A stretch of 64,000 nucleotides of DNA from an uncultured Pelagibacteraceae bacterium (GTDB taxonomy: Bacteria; Pseudomonadota; Alphaproteobacteria; Pelagibacterales; Pelagibacteraceae): NCBI GenBank assembly GCA_902598825.1, contig CACKDD010000004.1:1-64000 (forward strand), in the 5' to 3' direction. The position numbers and the translations under genes are program-made. The notes under the pieces were generated by a model. It ran no database searches. It was not told the DNA's origin and saw only the letters and a program-made list of their open reading frames with translations. This document shows positions 1 to 8,775 of the stretch, piece by piece (position 1 is the first letter of the stretch; each line of letters begins with the position of its first letter).

Positions 1-807
1 AGATCTAGCGCTTATTGTGTCTTTTTTGGCTTGTTCGTATTCTAGTTTAGCAATAATTAAATCGGGATTACTTTTTATTGATATTTCAATTGCAGAGTTT
101 AATTCTTGTGGCAAAGTTACTTCTTTAATTGACTTTTTATCTAATGTTTCAGGATCATTTATGCTTCCAATAACATTTTCATAATTTAGTTTGCTTGTTA
201 AGAAATCATTTTCTGCTTGTATTAGTTTTGCTTGAGCTCCAGCTAAAGAAGACTCAGATTGAGCAACATCTGATAATGAAATTTGACCTCTCTCAAGTCT
301 AATTCTGTCTGTCTCAACTTGTCTATCTAACAAGTTAACATTTGATTTATTAATCTTAAGTTTTTCATTTGCTGAAATAAGTCCTGTATAGGCTTCAATA
401 GATTTGTATAAAATTTCTTGTTCTTTTTTTAAAAGTTTTGCGTCTGCTAAATCAATTCCAATCTTGCTTTTTGCTAATTCAGCTCCTCTACCTAAATCAA
501 TTAAAGTTTGAGTAATTGTTATTGATTTAGTAGTTGGGTCTACATCATTAATTGAAGCATCAGTCCCATTTCTATTTGTTAATTTGTCTGTATCCTCCTG
601 GCTTTTACTCCCACTTAAAGTTACAGTTGGAAGATAAGCTCCTTTTGAAATATTTAATTCCTGTTTTGAAATATTTAAATTTTCTCTTTCAGCATTTAAC
701 TCAGGATTGGTGTCATACGCTCTTTTTAATGCCATCATAAAAGTCTCTGCAAAAACAGAGCTCATGAAAAAAGTTATAATAAGAATCGTTTTAAAGAATA
801 ATTTCAT
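1..807 (-). CDS. tolC: TolC-family outer membrane efflux protein (3' end truncated by window edge)
   Basis: Reverse-strand reading from ATG at 805-807 gives MKLFFKTILIITFFMSSVFAETFMMALKRAYDTNPELNAERENL..., a signal peptide followed by TolC-like repeats; open to the window edge. Confidence 0.85.
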   Translation of the reverse strand, partial: MKLFFKTILIITFFMSSVFAETFMMALKRAYDTNPELNAERENLNISKQELNISKGAYLPTVTLSGSKSQEDTDKLTNRNGTDASINDVDPTTKSITITQTLIDLGRGAELAKSKIGIDLADAKLLKKEQEILYKSIEAYTGLISANEKLKINKSNVNLLDRQVETDRIRLERGQISLSDVAQSESSLAGAQAKLIQAENDFLTSKLNYENVIGSINDPETLDKKSIKEVTLPQELNSAIEISIKSNPDLIIAKLEYEQAKKDTISARS

Positions 808-1733
808 TTGTTTCTGTATATAGCAGATTTGATTTGATGGTTATTATTTAAATTAAATATAATTGAAGCATATTTTGGCATGTTCTTAAACATATTCTGC
901 GTAATTCTTTGATAGGTCTGCATAAAATTAATTACATCTTCTCTATTCATAATTTTTAATTTTGAATTTTTTTTACTTTTAAGCCAAAGTTTACGTTCTT
1001 GTTTAAGCCTCCATTTTTGTAACAAGCTAAAATTTTTCGCTTTTAAATAAATTAAGCAATTCAATTGTGAATATAAGTTTTTGTATTTTGTTTTCAATTG
1101 TTGGTTAACGTACTTTCTCCAAATTTGTCCCTGATCCTCTAATTTTTCCATAGAATTTATTGTTCTCTTTAAAGTAATGCTATTTTCTGACTTAGCCCCA
1201 ACACACCAACCTTCAAAAATAATTACATCAGGTTTGTTTTTTAAATCATACCACTTTTTTTTATTAAATCTGTCATCAATGGCTTTATTAAAAGTTGGCA
1301 GTTTTAACCTTTTAAATTTCTTAATTTTTGATTTTTTAAAGAAATTCAACATCATATTTATATCATGGGTTCCGGGTACCCCTCTTGTTAAAAGCATGGG
1401 ATGCACTCTTTTTGATAAATTTATTCGCTCTTTTCTTGTTTTATAAAAGTCATCTATTGAAATCCTAAAAACATTTAATTTAAAGTATTTAGTTAAGATG
1501 ATTCTGATTAAGGAACTAATTGTAGTTTTACCAGTTCCTTGGCCTCCTGCTAAACCTACAAAATATGGTCTTTTCTTATTAGCCTTTTTGCTAATCCAAA
1601 AACATAAGGGAATTAAAAAAGATTTTATCATCTTTTCTTTATTCTTAAATTTGTCAGCTTTTGTCTCTTGAGATTTAATAAACTTTAAGCAATCTTTTTT
1701 TACTTTGCCAAAACATAAACTAAATTGTTGCAT
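804..1733 (-). CDS. P-loop kinase, D-glycerate 3-kinase-like
   Basis: ORF with Walker A GLAGGQGTGKTT and a kinase-like DDFYKTRKER region; overlaps the tolC start. Confidence 0.65.
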   Translation of the reverse strand: MQQFSLCFGKVKKDCLKFIKSQETKADKFKNKEKMIKSFLIPLCFWISKKANKKRPYFVGLAGGQGTGKTTISSLIRIILTKYFKLNVFRISIDDFYKTRKERINLSKRVHPMLLTRGVPGTHDINMMLNFFKKSKIKKFKRLKLPTFNKAIDDRFNKKKWYDLKNKPDVIIFEGWCVGAKSENSITLKRTINSMEKLEDQGQIWRKYVNQQLKTKYKNLYSQLNCLIYLKAKNFSLLQKWRLKQERKLWLKSKKNSKLKIMNREDVINFMQTYQRITQNMFKNMPKYASIIFNLNNNHQIKSAIYRNK

Positions 1734-1738
1734 GAAAA

Positions 1739-2101
1739 TTATTTTTTATCTAATGGATGATTTTGACCATCATTTACTGGAACTTCTTTAATATCGAAAG
1801 TATTTATTTCATCAATGCAGCCTACATTAAATCCTGTCATTGCAGGATTAATTCTTGGGTTATGGTGGGTATAGATTCCACAGTCAGAGCAAAAGTAATG
1901 TTTCGCAACTTTTGAATGAAATTGATAAAGTTTCAATTTGTCTTCTCCTTTTACAATTTTAAAATCTTCATTTTTCACCATAGACATAATCGCTCCTTTT
2001 CTTTTACAAATAGAACAATTACATTTTATTACTTTAGCTAAATCTCCATCTAAATTTATTTCTGCTTCAATTGCTCCACAATGACATACTAATTTTTTCA
2101 T
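1739..2101 (-). CDS. GFA (glutathione-dependent formaldehyde-activating) family protein, copy 1
   Basis: CHCGAIEAE..CNCSICKRKG...YFCSDCGIYTHH cysteine pattern. Confidence 0.8.
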   Translation of the reverse strand: MKKLVCHCGAIEAEINLDGDLAKVIKCNCSICKRKGAIMSMVKNEDFKIVKGEDKLKLYQFHSKVAKHYFCSDCGIYTHHNPRINPAMTGFNVGCIDEINTFDIKEVPVNDGQNHPLDKK

Positions 2102-2103
2102 TT

Positions 2104-2472
2104 TTATTTTCTATCCTTTATATGGTTTTGACCATCTTTTATAAAGGTCTTAAGTTTAAATAATTCATTTGGTTCTATTTCGTCAATACACCCTACATTA
2201 ATACCAAAAGTATTTGGGTCACTTCTCCTAAGGTTATGTGTGTGAATTCCACACTCTGAACAAAAATGATGCTTGGCTACTTTAGTGTTAAATTGATAAG
2301 TCTTAATTTTGCTCTCCCCCTTAATAATCTTCAAATCATTTTTGTTAATTGTTATAATCATTGTTCCTTTTCTTTTGCACATCGAACAATTACATCTCAT
2401 CAATTCATCAATATTTTTTTTTAAATTAACTTGAATTTCTACTTCCCCACAATGGCATGTTAATTTTTTCAT
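2104..2472 (-). CDS. GFA family protein, copy 2 (tandem paralog)
   Basis: CHCGEVEIQ..CNCSMCKRKG...HFCSECGIHTHN; clear similarity to the adjacent ORF. Confidence 0.8.
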   Translation of the reverse strand: MKKLTCHCGEVEIQVNLKKNIDELMRCNCSMCKRKGTMIITINKNDLKIIKGESKIKTYQFNTKVAKHHFCSECGIHTHNLRRSDPNTFGINVGCIDEIEPNELFKLKTFIKDGQNHIKDRK

Positions 2473-2589
2473 ATTTGTATTAAATTAAACTATCCTTGGT
2501 TAAAGTTATCCACAACCATACAAAATGTAGTTTTAATGTTCACGTTTTGATTCACTTTTGATTCAGTTACAGACTCAAAATACAACCTC

Positions 2590-2618
2590 TTGCGTACATT
2601 ATATAAATGCGCTATAAA
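2590..2618 (+). promoter_or_regulatory. Candidate sigma70 promoter of umuDC: TTGCGT-N17-TATAAA
   Basis: -35 at 2590-2595, -10 at 2613-2618, 17-bp spacer. Confidence 0.5.
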
Positions 2619-2621
2619 TAA

Positions 2622-2636
2622 GAACAAAACAAGAAC
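2622..2636 (+). promoter_or_regulatory. Candidate LexA/SOS box GAAC-N7-GAAC
   Basis: GAACAAAACAAGAAC matches the alphaproteobacterial LexA consensus GTTC-N7-GTTC in reverse orientation; just downstream of the -10 and abutting the umuD ATG. Confidence 0.7.
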
Positions 2637-3032
2637 ATGAAACTAACTATTCCTTATTATCTGCATAAAGCTGGTGCTGGTTTCCCATCACCTGCAACCG
2701 ATTATATCGAAGAAGATATCGATCTGAACATGCATTTAATCAAAAATGTTCCAGCTACTTTCATCATCAGAGTTCAGGGTAAATCCATGGTAGATGTTGG
2801 AATTAATGATGGGGATTTATTAGTTGTCGACAAAAGTTTAAAACCAAAAAACTTTTCAACCGTTATTGCCAATGTTCATGATGAGCTTGTAGTTAAAACT
2901 TTAGTTCAAGAAAGAGATAAAAAATTCCTATCCTCAGGCTCTAAAGATTTTTCTAATAGAATTTTAATCAATGAAGAAGAAGATGTCTTTATTTGGGGGG
3001 TTGTGACGTATGTCATCCATTCAACGTACTAA
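2637..3032 (+). CDS. umuD: UmuD-like S24 peptidase
   Basis: GFPSPATDYIEEDIDLN, catalytic GKSMVD and VVKTL; followed by overlapping umuC. Confidence 0.9.
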   Translation: MKLTIPYYLHKAGAGFPSPATDYIEEDIDLNMHLIKNVPATFIIRVQGKSMVDVGINDGDLLVVDKSLKPKNFSTVIANVHDELVVKTLVQERDKKFLSSGSKDFSNRILINEEEDVFIWGVVTYVIHSTY

Positions 3033-4287
3033 AAAAATAGGCCTGGTTGATTGTAACTCTTTCTATGTTTCATGTGAAAGATTATTCAATCCAAGAATAA
3101 GAAAAAAACCTGTAGTTGTACTGTCAAATAATGATGGTTGTATTATTTCTAGATCCAATGAAGCAAAAGCTTTGGGGATTAAAATGGGTGAACCTTATTT
3201 TAAAGCAAAAGATATTATTGTTAAAAATAAAGTTGAGGTTTTTTCGTCAAATTATTCTTTATATGGAGATTTATCTAGAAGAGTAATGAGAACGCTTAAG
3301 AGGTTTAATACTGAAATAGAAGTATATTCCATTGATGAAGCGTTTATAGATTTATCCAATTTTCCAGACTCTGAGGTTGAAAAAGTTGGCAGAGAAATTA
3401 GAGAAACAGTTTTGCAATGGACTGGTATTCCAACGAGTATCGGTATTGCTAAAACTAAAACTTTAAGCAAAGTTGCAAATCATATTGCAAAGAAAAAACA
3501 ATCGGGTGTAACGAGTTTAATTGGAATAGAAAACTTAGACCCTATTTTAGAAAAAGTTGAAATCAATGATATATGGGGTGTTGGCAGGCAACTGACAAAA
3601 TTCTATCAAAAAAATGGTATCTATAACGCTAAACAACTTAAGAATAAATCTAATACCTGGATCAAAAAATGCTCTAATGTTTTAAGCTCTAGAACCGCAA
3701 TGGAACTTAGAGGAATACCTTGTATCAATTTAGAAACTACTCAAACTAAAAGAAAGAGCTGTGTAGTTTCAAGATCATTTGGTAAAAGAATTGAAAAATT
3801 TCAAGAACTAAAAGAAGCAGTTGCCAACTATTGTTTAAATGCATCTGAAAAAATTAGATCAGAATCTTTAGTTGCAAAAGCAATTACAGTTTTCGTTCGA
3901 ACCAGTCCTTTTCAAAGAGACTATGGTTATTATTCAAATGCTAAAACAATTGACTTTCCAATTGCAACAAACAATAGCATTGAAACTGTTAAGACTGCAA
4001 TTATGATACTAGAAAGCATATTCAAAAATGGTTATCGTTATCAAAAAGCAGGTGTAATGTTGACAGGACTACGTAATGACGATGGCAGAAAAAATTTATT
4101 TTCTTCTGAAAAAGATGAAAAAATAAAAAGTTTAATGCGGTCAATAGATAACACTAATTATAGATATGGTAGATCCACTTTGAGTCTTGCAAGTGCTGGG
4201 GTTCATAAAAAATGGAATATGCGAAGACAATATTCTTCTAAAATAGATACGGCTGATTTTTATTGTCTACCAACGATAAGAGCTTAA
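3010..4287 (+). CDS. umuC: DNA polymerase V subunit UmuC-like (Y-family)
   Basis: GLVDCNSFYVSCERLFNP, VLSNNDGCIISRSNEAKALGI, YSIDEAFIDL motifs. Confidence 0.92.
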   Translation: MSSIQRTKKIGLVDCNSFYVSCERLFNPRIRKKPVVVLSNNDGCIISRSNEAKALGIKMGEPYFKAKDIIVKNKVEVFSSNYSLYGDLSRRVMRTLKRFNTEIEVYSIDEAFIDLSNFPDSEVEKVGREIRETVLQWTGIPTSIGIAKTKTLSKVANHIAKKKQSGVTSLIGIENLDPILEKVEINDIWGVGRQLTKFYQKNGIYNAKQLKNKSNTWIKKCSNVLSSRTAMELRGIPCINLETTQTKRKSCVVSRSFGKRIEKFQELKEAVANYCLNASEKIRSESLVAKAITVFVRTSPFQRDYGYYSNAKTIDFPIATNNSIETVKTAIMILESIFKNGYRYQKAGVMLTGLRNDDGRKNLFSSEKDEKIKSLMRSIDNTNYRYGRSTLSLASAGVHKKWNMRRQYSSKIDTADFYCLPTIRA

Positions 4288-4291
4288 ACAA

Positions 4292-5122
4292 TTAATTTTG
4301 AATTAATTTTAAAAGTTTTTCTTTACTGCTTGTTCTAAAAAGATTGTCATAGTAAACAACTTGAGTTGGGTAATCTCCATGTACTTCATCGTTCCATCTA
4401 CTAATCCAGCTATGATAAATTCCAAATTTATTAAAAAATTTGCCACCATAACCCGTCCTGCCTTTGTAATCATTATAGAGTACATCATCCACATACATCT
4501 TAATAAATCCTTTGTCTGGATCTTTAGACATTTTGGTATGAAATATAATAGTTGTCCACTTGCCTCTCATGTCATCAATCTTTAAATGCTTGTAAATCAA
4601 TCCTTGAGAGTCCATTCCATTTACAGCAAAATATCTCGGTTCTAAATTACCTCTTTTAACTCTAAGCATCATCCTAGGATGTCTTTGTTGATTGGTATTT
4701 CCCCATTCATAAATCTGAAAAAGAGAGGTGCTAACAGGTTCAACTGTTTTAAAATCTTTAGGTATAAAAATACTTACTGAGATCCATTTCTCACCAGTAT
4801 ATCTAGGTTTTGCAGAATACTCACTTCTTGCTCGATCTCCTCCGCCATGTCCAACCACAGCATCTCTACCATTATTTGTACAATCTGAATAATCACCGTC
4901 TTGATCCCTGCCGCAATCTCTAGGTAGCAATGTTATCTTCCAAGCTTTATCCCCTAAAGCTGGAGAGGTGACAGTTTCTCTAAACTTAGAAAGCTTCTTG
5001 CCTTTTGCTACACTTTTTTTCCATTGAAGATTTGTAATTTCTTTTGCATTAATTTTGTTTAGTAAATTCGATGGATCTAATAGAAATACACTTATAAAAA
5101 TTGTAATAAAAATTTTTTTCAT
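4292..5122 (-). CDS. Secreted heparin-lyase-like / polysaccharide lyase family protein
   Basis: N-terminal signal peptide; WISVSIFIPKDF...SLFQIYEWGN...TTIIFHTKMS pattern resembling the Polysacc_lyase fold family; not verified by search. Confidence 0.55.
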   Translation of the reverse strand: MKKIFITIFISVFLLDPSNLLNKINAKEITNLQWKKSVAKGKKLSKFRETVTSPALGDKAWKITLLPRDCGRDQDGDYSDCTNNGRDAVVGHGGGDRARSEYSAKPRYTGEKWISVSIFIPKDFKTVEPVSTSLFQIYEWGNTNQQRHPRMMLRVKRGNLEPRYFAVNGMDSQGLIYKHLKIDDMRGKWTTIIFHTKMSKDPDKGFIKMYVDDVLYNDYKGRTGYGGKFFNKFGIYHSWISRWNDEVHGDYPTQVVYYDNLFRTSSKEKLLKLIQN

Positions 5123-5127
5123 AAAAT

Positions 5128-5997
5128 TTATTTAATATTTTCAATATTGTTTATGTCAGATAAAGCTTTATCAAATTCTGCCATATTTTCTCTTAAAGCT
5201 AAATTCGAAATTGAGTAGACGGCTATTAATAAAAATACCAAAGGCAATGCCGTCACCACAGAGGCATTACTCTTAATAAACAAGATATATAAAATGATAA
5301 ACAAACCTGAACGAATTAAAAATGTTTTTCTAAAAACACTCATGATTGAAAGTGAATGTTTTATCAAATTTAAAAAACTCATTTTTGATGGACCAAAATA
5401 TCTAATGCCTCTGGTAGATGGTATTGGCAATAAATTATTTTCAATTTTTTTTAATGATCCTGAAAAACTATTCCAGGTCGCTTTTTCTTTGATCATTTTT
5501 TCAACTGTGCTTTTTGGTAGGCATGTATAGTTTCCAAATTTAATTGATTTACCCGTAAAAGTGAATGTAATTAATTTATGCAGTTGATAGCAAATTTTAA
5601 AAATAAATTTTTCTGATCTTTTCACACGTTCACCGACTATTGGATTATTATTTGAATTTTCAATTTGATTGATAAATTCTTTAATTTCCTCTGGTCTATC
5701 TTCTCCATCTCCATCCATTGGAATTACATAATCAAAGTCTTCTTTTTCAAAGATATATTTCAATCCAGTTGCAATACATCTGGCGTGACCTTGATTAATT
5801 TTCATATTTAAAATTTTAATTGAGTGAATATTGTTAAAATCCTTTTGCTCTTCTAGACGATCATGTGTTGAAGCATCATTGACAATAATCACAGAGATTT
5901 CGTGATCCAAATCTGAAATATTATTATTAATTTCATCTAGCAATTTTGAAGCTGATTGCCAGTCGTTATAAATAGGTACTAAAATTTTAATTTTCAT
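5128..5997 (-). CDS. Family 2 glycosyltransferase
   Basis: KILVPIYNDW..IIVNDAST..GHARCIATGL..VIPMDGDGEDRPEEI; hydrophobic C-terminus. Confidence 0.85.
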   Translation of the reverse strand: MKIKILVPIYNDWQSASKLLDEINNNISDLDHEISVIIVNDASTHDRLEEQKDFNNIHSIKILNMKINQGHARCIATGLKYIFEKEDFDYVIPMDGDGEDRPEEIKEFINQIENSNNNPIVGERVKRSEKFIFKICYQLHKLITFTFTGKSIKFGNYTCLPKSTVEKMIKEKATWNSFSGSLKKIENNLLPIPSTRGIRYFGPSKMSFLNLIKHSLSIMSVFRKTFLIRSGLFIILYILFIKSNASVVTALPLVFLLIAVYSISNLALRENMAEFDKALSDINNIENIK

Positions 5998-6004
5998 TTA
6001 ATAA

Positions 6005-7363
6005 TTAATATCTTCCCAAACAAACATCACCTACACAAATAAATTGTGATGAGTTATTGAGTATCTCTTTATTATCAAATCCCTCCCACTTTGGTCTAGA
6101 TTTAAGGTGATATGAGAGGTTCCCAGCTTTCCACTCATCACCAGTTACAAATTGAATTTCTTTATCAAAATCTTGATCCCAAACATATTGAATTTTCATT
6201 GCAATTTCTTTTCCAGGATAATCAGTTCGTTTATCTGTTTGTGATAATGAAACATAAGAATAAATAATAGGCGATAAAAAAAATAGAAATAGAAATCCAT
6301 AAAGAAATGAATTTATTTTTTTTAAATTAATTTGTGATTTTAGAAGATATAAAAATAATACTCCAAAAAATAAATAAAATGGCGTCATCCACATCGTTCT
6401 TATTTTTGAGCCAGTAATCAATGATGTAAGAAACATTAAAATAATAGGCATAAAATTAATAAATAGTAGGAACATCAATTTTTTATCTTTTACATTAAGC
6501 TTAAATTTTATCTTTTTAGTGAGTAACCAAATCAAAAAGAAGAAAGGAACCAGTATTCCAATTTGTTTTGATAAAAATAATAATGGATTACTAATGTGAT
6601 CTAAAATACCAGAACCTTCTGATCCTGTTCGATTTAATCCATACGTTACAGTTATAAAATCATTGTTAAAGAGCCAAATTAAATGAGGAACTAATAAAAC
6701 TAAAAAGACCTCAATTGTTATCAAATATTTAAAATCAAATTTTTTAGTTTTTTTGAAAAAAATTAAATAAATGAACAATAAATCGATTGATATTAAAAGG
6801 TAGAGAAACAAGTATTTAGATAAAAAACCAACCGCACCAAATAAACCAACTAAAAAACAATCTGAAAATTTAATTTCCTGTGACGAATAAATTTTCCATG
6901 AATAATAAACTACTAATGACCAAAATGGTAATTGGCAAACATTTACATTAAATTCAGGAGTAGTGAAATTATAGAAATAGATAGAAACTAATAATAAAAC
7001 AGAAATTAAACTTAATTTTAAATCTCTAAAAATTTCAAAAGCAAATTTAAATACGTAATAAAAAGCAATTATCACGAATATTTGACTTAATAAATAATAA
7101 ACCCAATCTTGAGAGCCAAAGATTTGAAAAAATACTTCAGGAAAAAAAGCACTCATGGGTGGATGTTTATTAAAACCCCAATCTAAATTGCTTCCCCAAG
7201 CTAAAGCTTCGATTGTGTCTAATGGTAAATTTTTATTTGTTAATGAGGGAATCAGTGTCCAAATTATTAAATGCGATAATGCAAAAATAAAAAATATATT
7301 ATTAATATTTCTATTTAAGACATTCATAAGTAAATATTTACAATAATTAACGTTGCTTGACAC
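6005..7363 (-). CDS. ArnT/GT39-like membrane glycosyltransferase (true start may be 7327)
   Basis: Multi-TM protein with DTIEALAWGSNLDWGFNKHPPMSAF near the N-terminus, typical of PMT_2 proteins. Confidence 0.75.
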   Translation of the reverse strand: MSSNVNYCKYLLMNVLNRNINNIFFIFALSHLIIWTLIPSLTNKNLPLDTIEALAWGSNLDWGFNKHPPMSAFFPEVFFQIFGSQDWVYYLLSQIFVIIAFYYVFKFAFEIFRDLKLSLISVLLLVSIYFYNFTTPEFNVNVCQLPFWSLVVYYSWKIYSSQEIKFSDCFLVGLFGAVGFLSKYLFLYLLISIDLLFIYLIFFKKTKKFDFKYLITIEVFLVLLVPHLIWLFNNDFITVTYGLNRTGSEGSGILDHISNPLLFLSKQIGILVPFFFLIWLLTKKIKFKLNVKDKKLMFLLFINFMPIILMFLTSLITGSKIRTMWMTPFYLFFGVLFLYLLKSQINLKKINSFLYGFLFLFFLSPIIYSYVSLSQTDKRTDYPGKEIAMKIQYVWDQDFDKEIQFVTGDEWKAGNLSYHLKSRPKWEGFDNKEILNNSSQFICVGDVCLGRY

Positions 7364-7405
7364 CCCTATTTTGCTGAATATACTCCCTCGAATTCAAATT
7401 GAAAG

Positions 7406-7930
7406 ATGCCTAAAACTAGTAAAGTTAAAAAAAAGGTTACTAAAGTTAAAAGCAAGCCTGTAAATAGAACAAAAGCAAAAGCGGCTATAAAGTCAAAAAT
7501 TGTTGTTAAAGGTCCTATTAAAATTTCTAAAACCTATATACCTAAAGATACTGAAAAATATATGTGTGAAAAACATAAAGTATTTTTTAGAATAAAGTTA
7601 CAAGATTGGAAAAAAGAATTAGTCAGAGCGAATAATGAAGCTCTCTATAATGGAAGTATGGATGATAATAGCATTTCTGCAGATATTGTTGACCAAGCAA
7701 GTTCATATACCGATAAAAACGTAGAAATGAAATCAATCAATAGACAAATCAAATTAATTTCTGAAATTGATAAAGCTTTATTAAGACTTAAAGACGATAC
7801 TTATGGTTATTGTCTAGACACTGCTGAACCGATTGGGTTAAAAAGACTCATGGCAAGACCTGTTGCAAAATATACAATTGCTGCACAAGAAAAACATGAA
7901 AAAAATGAAAAGGTTTATGCAGATGAATAA
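7406..7930 (+). CDS. dksA: DksA/TraR-family RNA polymerase-binding protein with Lys-rich N-terminal extension
   Basis: DxxDxA-like coiled-coil region and GYCLDTAEPIGLKRLMARPVAKYTIAAQEKHE zinc-finger-region homology. Confidence 0.85.
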   Translation: MPKTSKVKKKVTKVKSKPVNRTKAKAAIKSKIVVKGPIKISKTYIPKDTEKYMCEKHKVFFRIKLQDWKKELVRANNEALYNGSMDDNSISADIVDQASSYTDKNVEMKSINRQIKLISEIDKALLRLKDDTYGYCLDTAEPIGLKRLMARPVAKYTIAAQEKHEKNEKVYADE

Positions 7931-8051
7931 AAAAAAGAAAAAAAATAAACAAGCTCACAATCCAATCACTTACAACTTTACTAAAAAATATATTTACTTT
8001 TATTATGGTTTTTTTTGGATCCTTTTATTATTATTTGTATTTACTAGATGA
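7923..8051 (+). CDS. Micro-ORF, 42 aa, basic N-terminus plus one TM helix
   Basis: ATG at 7923 overlaps the dksA stop; MNKKKKKNKQAHNPITYNFTKKYIYFYYGFFWILLLLFVFTR. Confidence 0.5.
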   Translation: MNKKKKKNKQAHNPITYNFTKKYIYFYYGFFWILLLLFVFTR

Positions 8052-8152
8052 ATAAAAAATTAGTATTTATAGTTATTGTGGTTTTATTAATAGAATTGTC
8101 TGGTCACGGTATATTTGCTTCTTTATTTAGATTATTAAATTCAGTAAATTAA
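8048..8152 (+). CDS. Micro-ORF, 34 aa, single TM/signal-like
   Basis: ATGA overlap with the preceding micro-ORF; MNKKLVFIVIVVLLIELSGHGIFASLFRLLNSVN; absent from the supplied ORF track because of its length. Confidence 0.45.
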   Translation: MNKKLVFIVIVVLLIELSGHGIFASLFRLLNSVN

Positions 8153-8775
8153 GGTTTTGGTATAACTTCATCTTTATTCATAAAAGAAAAACCTCTTATA
8201 ACAGCTTCTCTTTTTGCAATATCATTGTACCATCTTGTCAAATTTTTATAATTAGAGAGACCTATATCATGCCATTCATGCCTAGCAATCCATGGGAAGG
8301 TTCCTATGTCTGCTATTGTATAATCATCGCCTGATAAAAATTTTGAATAAGAAAGTCTTTGATTAAGTTCAGTATAAATTCTTTCTGCAATTTTGAAATA
8401 TCTCTCTTCTCCAAATTTACTTTTTCCTGGGTTGTAATGATGAAATTGGTGGTGTTGACCTAACATTGGTCCGACATAACCCATCTGAGCCATTAGCCAC
8501 TGATTTATCTCTAATCTATTTTTTTGGTCATAAAATTTTCCACTTTCCTCTGCCAAATAAATTAATATTGCACCTGACTCAAAAATTGTTTTATTTTTAT
8601 TCTGATCAATAATTACTGGAATTTTACTTAATGGACTAATCTTTTTAAATTCAGGTTTGTGTTGTTCACCTTTATCAAGATCTATCTTGGTAGTTTTATA
8701 TTCATAACCAATTTCTTCGAGCATAATACTAATTTTTTTTCCATTAGGAGTATTAGCTGAAAAGAGTTCAATCAC
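8149..8775 (-). CDS. Glutathione S-transferase family protein
   Basis: MIELFSANTPNGKKISIMLEEIGYEY..SPLSKIPVI..ESGAILIYLAE. Confidence 0.9.
   Translation of the reverse strand: MIELFSANTPNGKKISIMLEEIGYEYKTTKIDLDKGEQHKPEFKKISPLSKIPVIIDQNKNKTIFESGAILIYLAEESGKFYDQKNRLEINQWLMAQMGYVGPMLGQHHQFHHYNPGKSKFGEERYFKIAERIYTELNQRLSYSKFLSGDDYTIADIGTFPWIARHEWHDIGLSNYKNLTRWYNDIAKREAVIRGFSFMNKDEVIPKP

Noticed and set aside
4290-4308. AATTAATT-TTG-AATTAATT inverted repeat at the umuC/lyase convergent junction
   Set aside because: A-T only, short stem; could be a weak bidirectional terminator but is not distinguishable from AT background.
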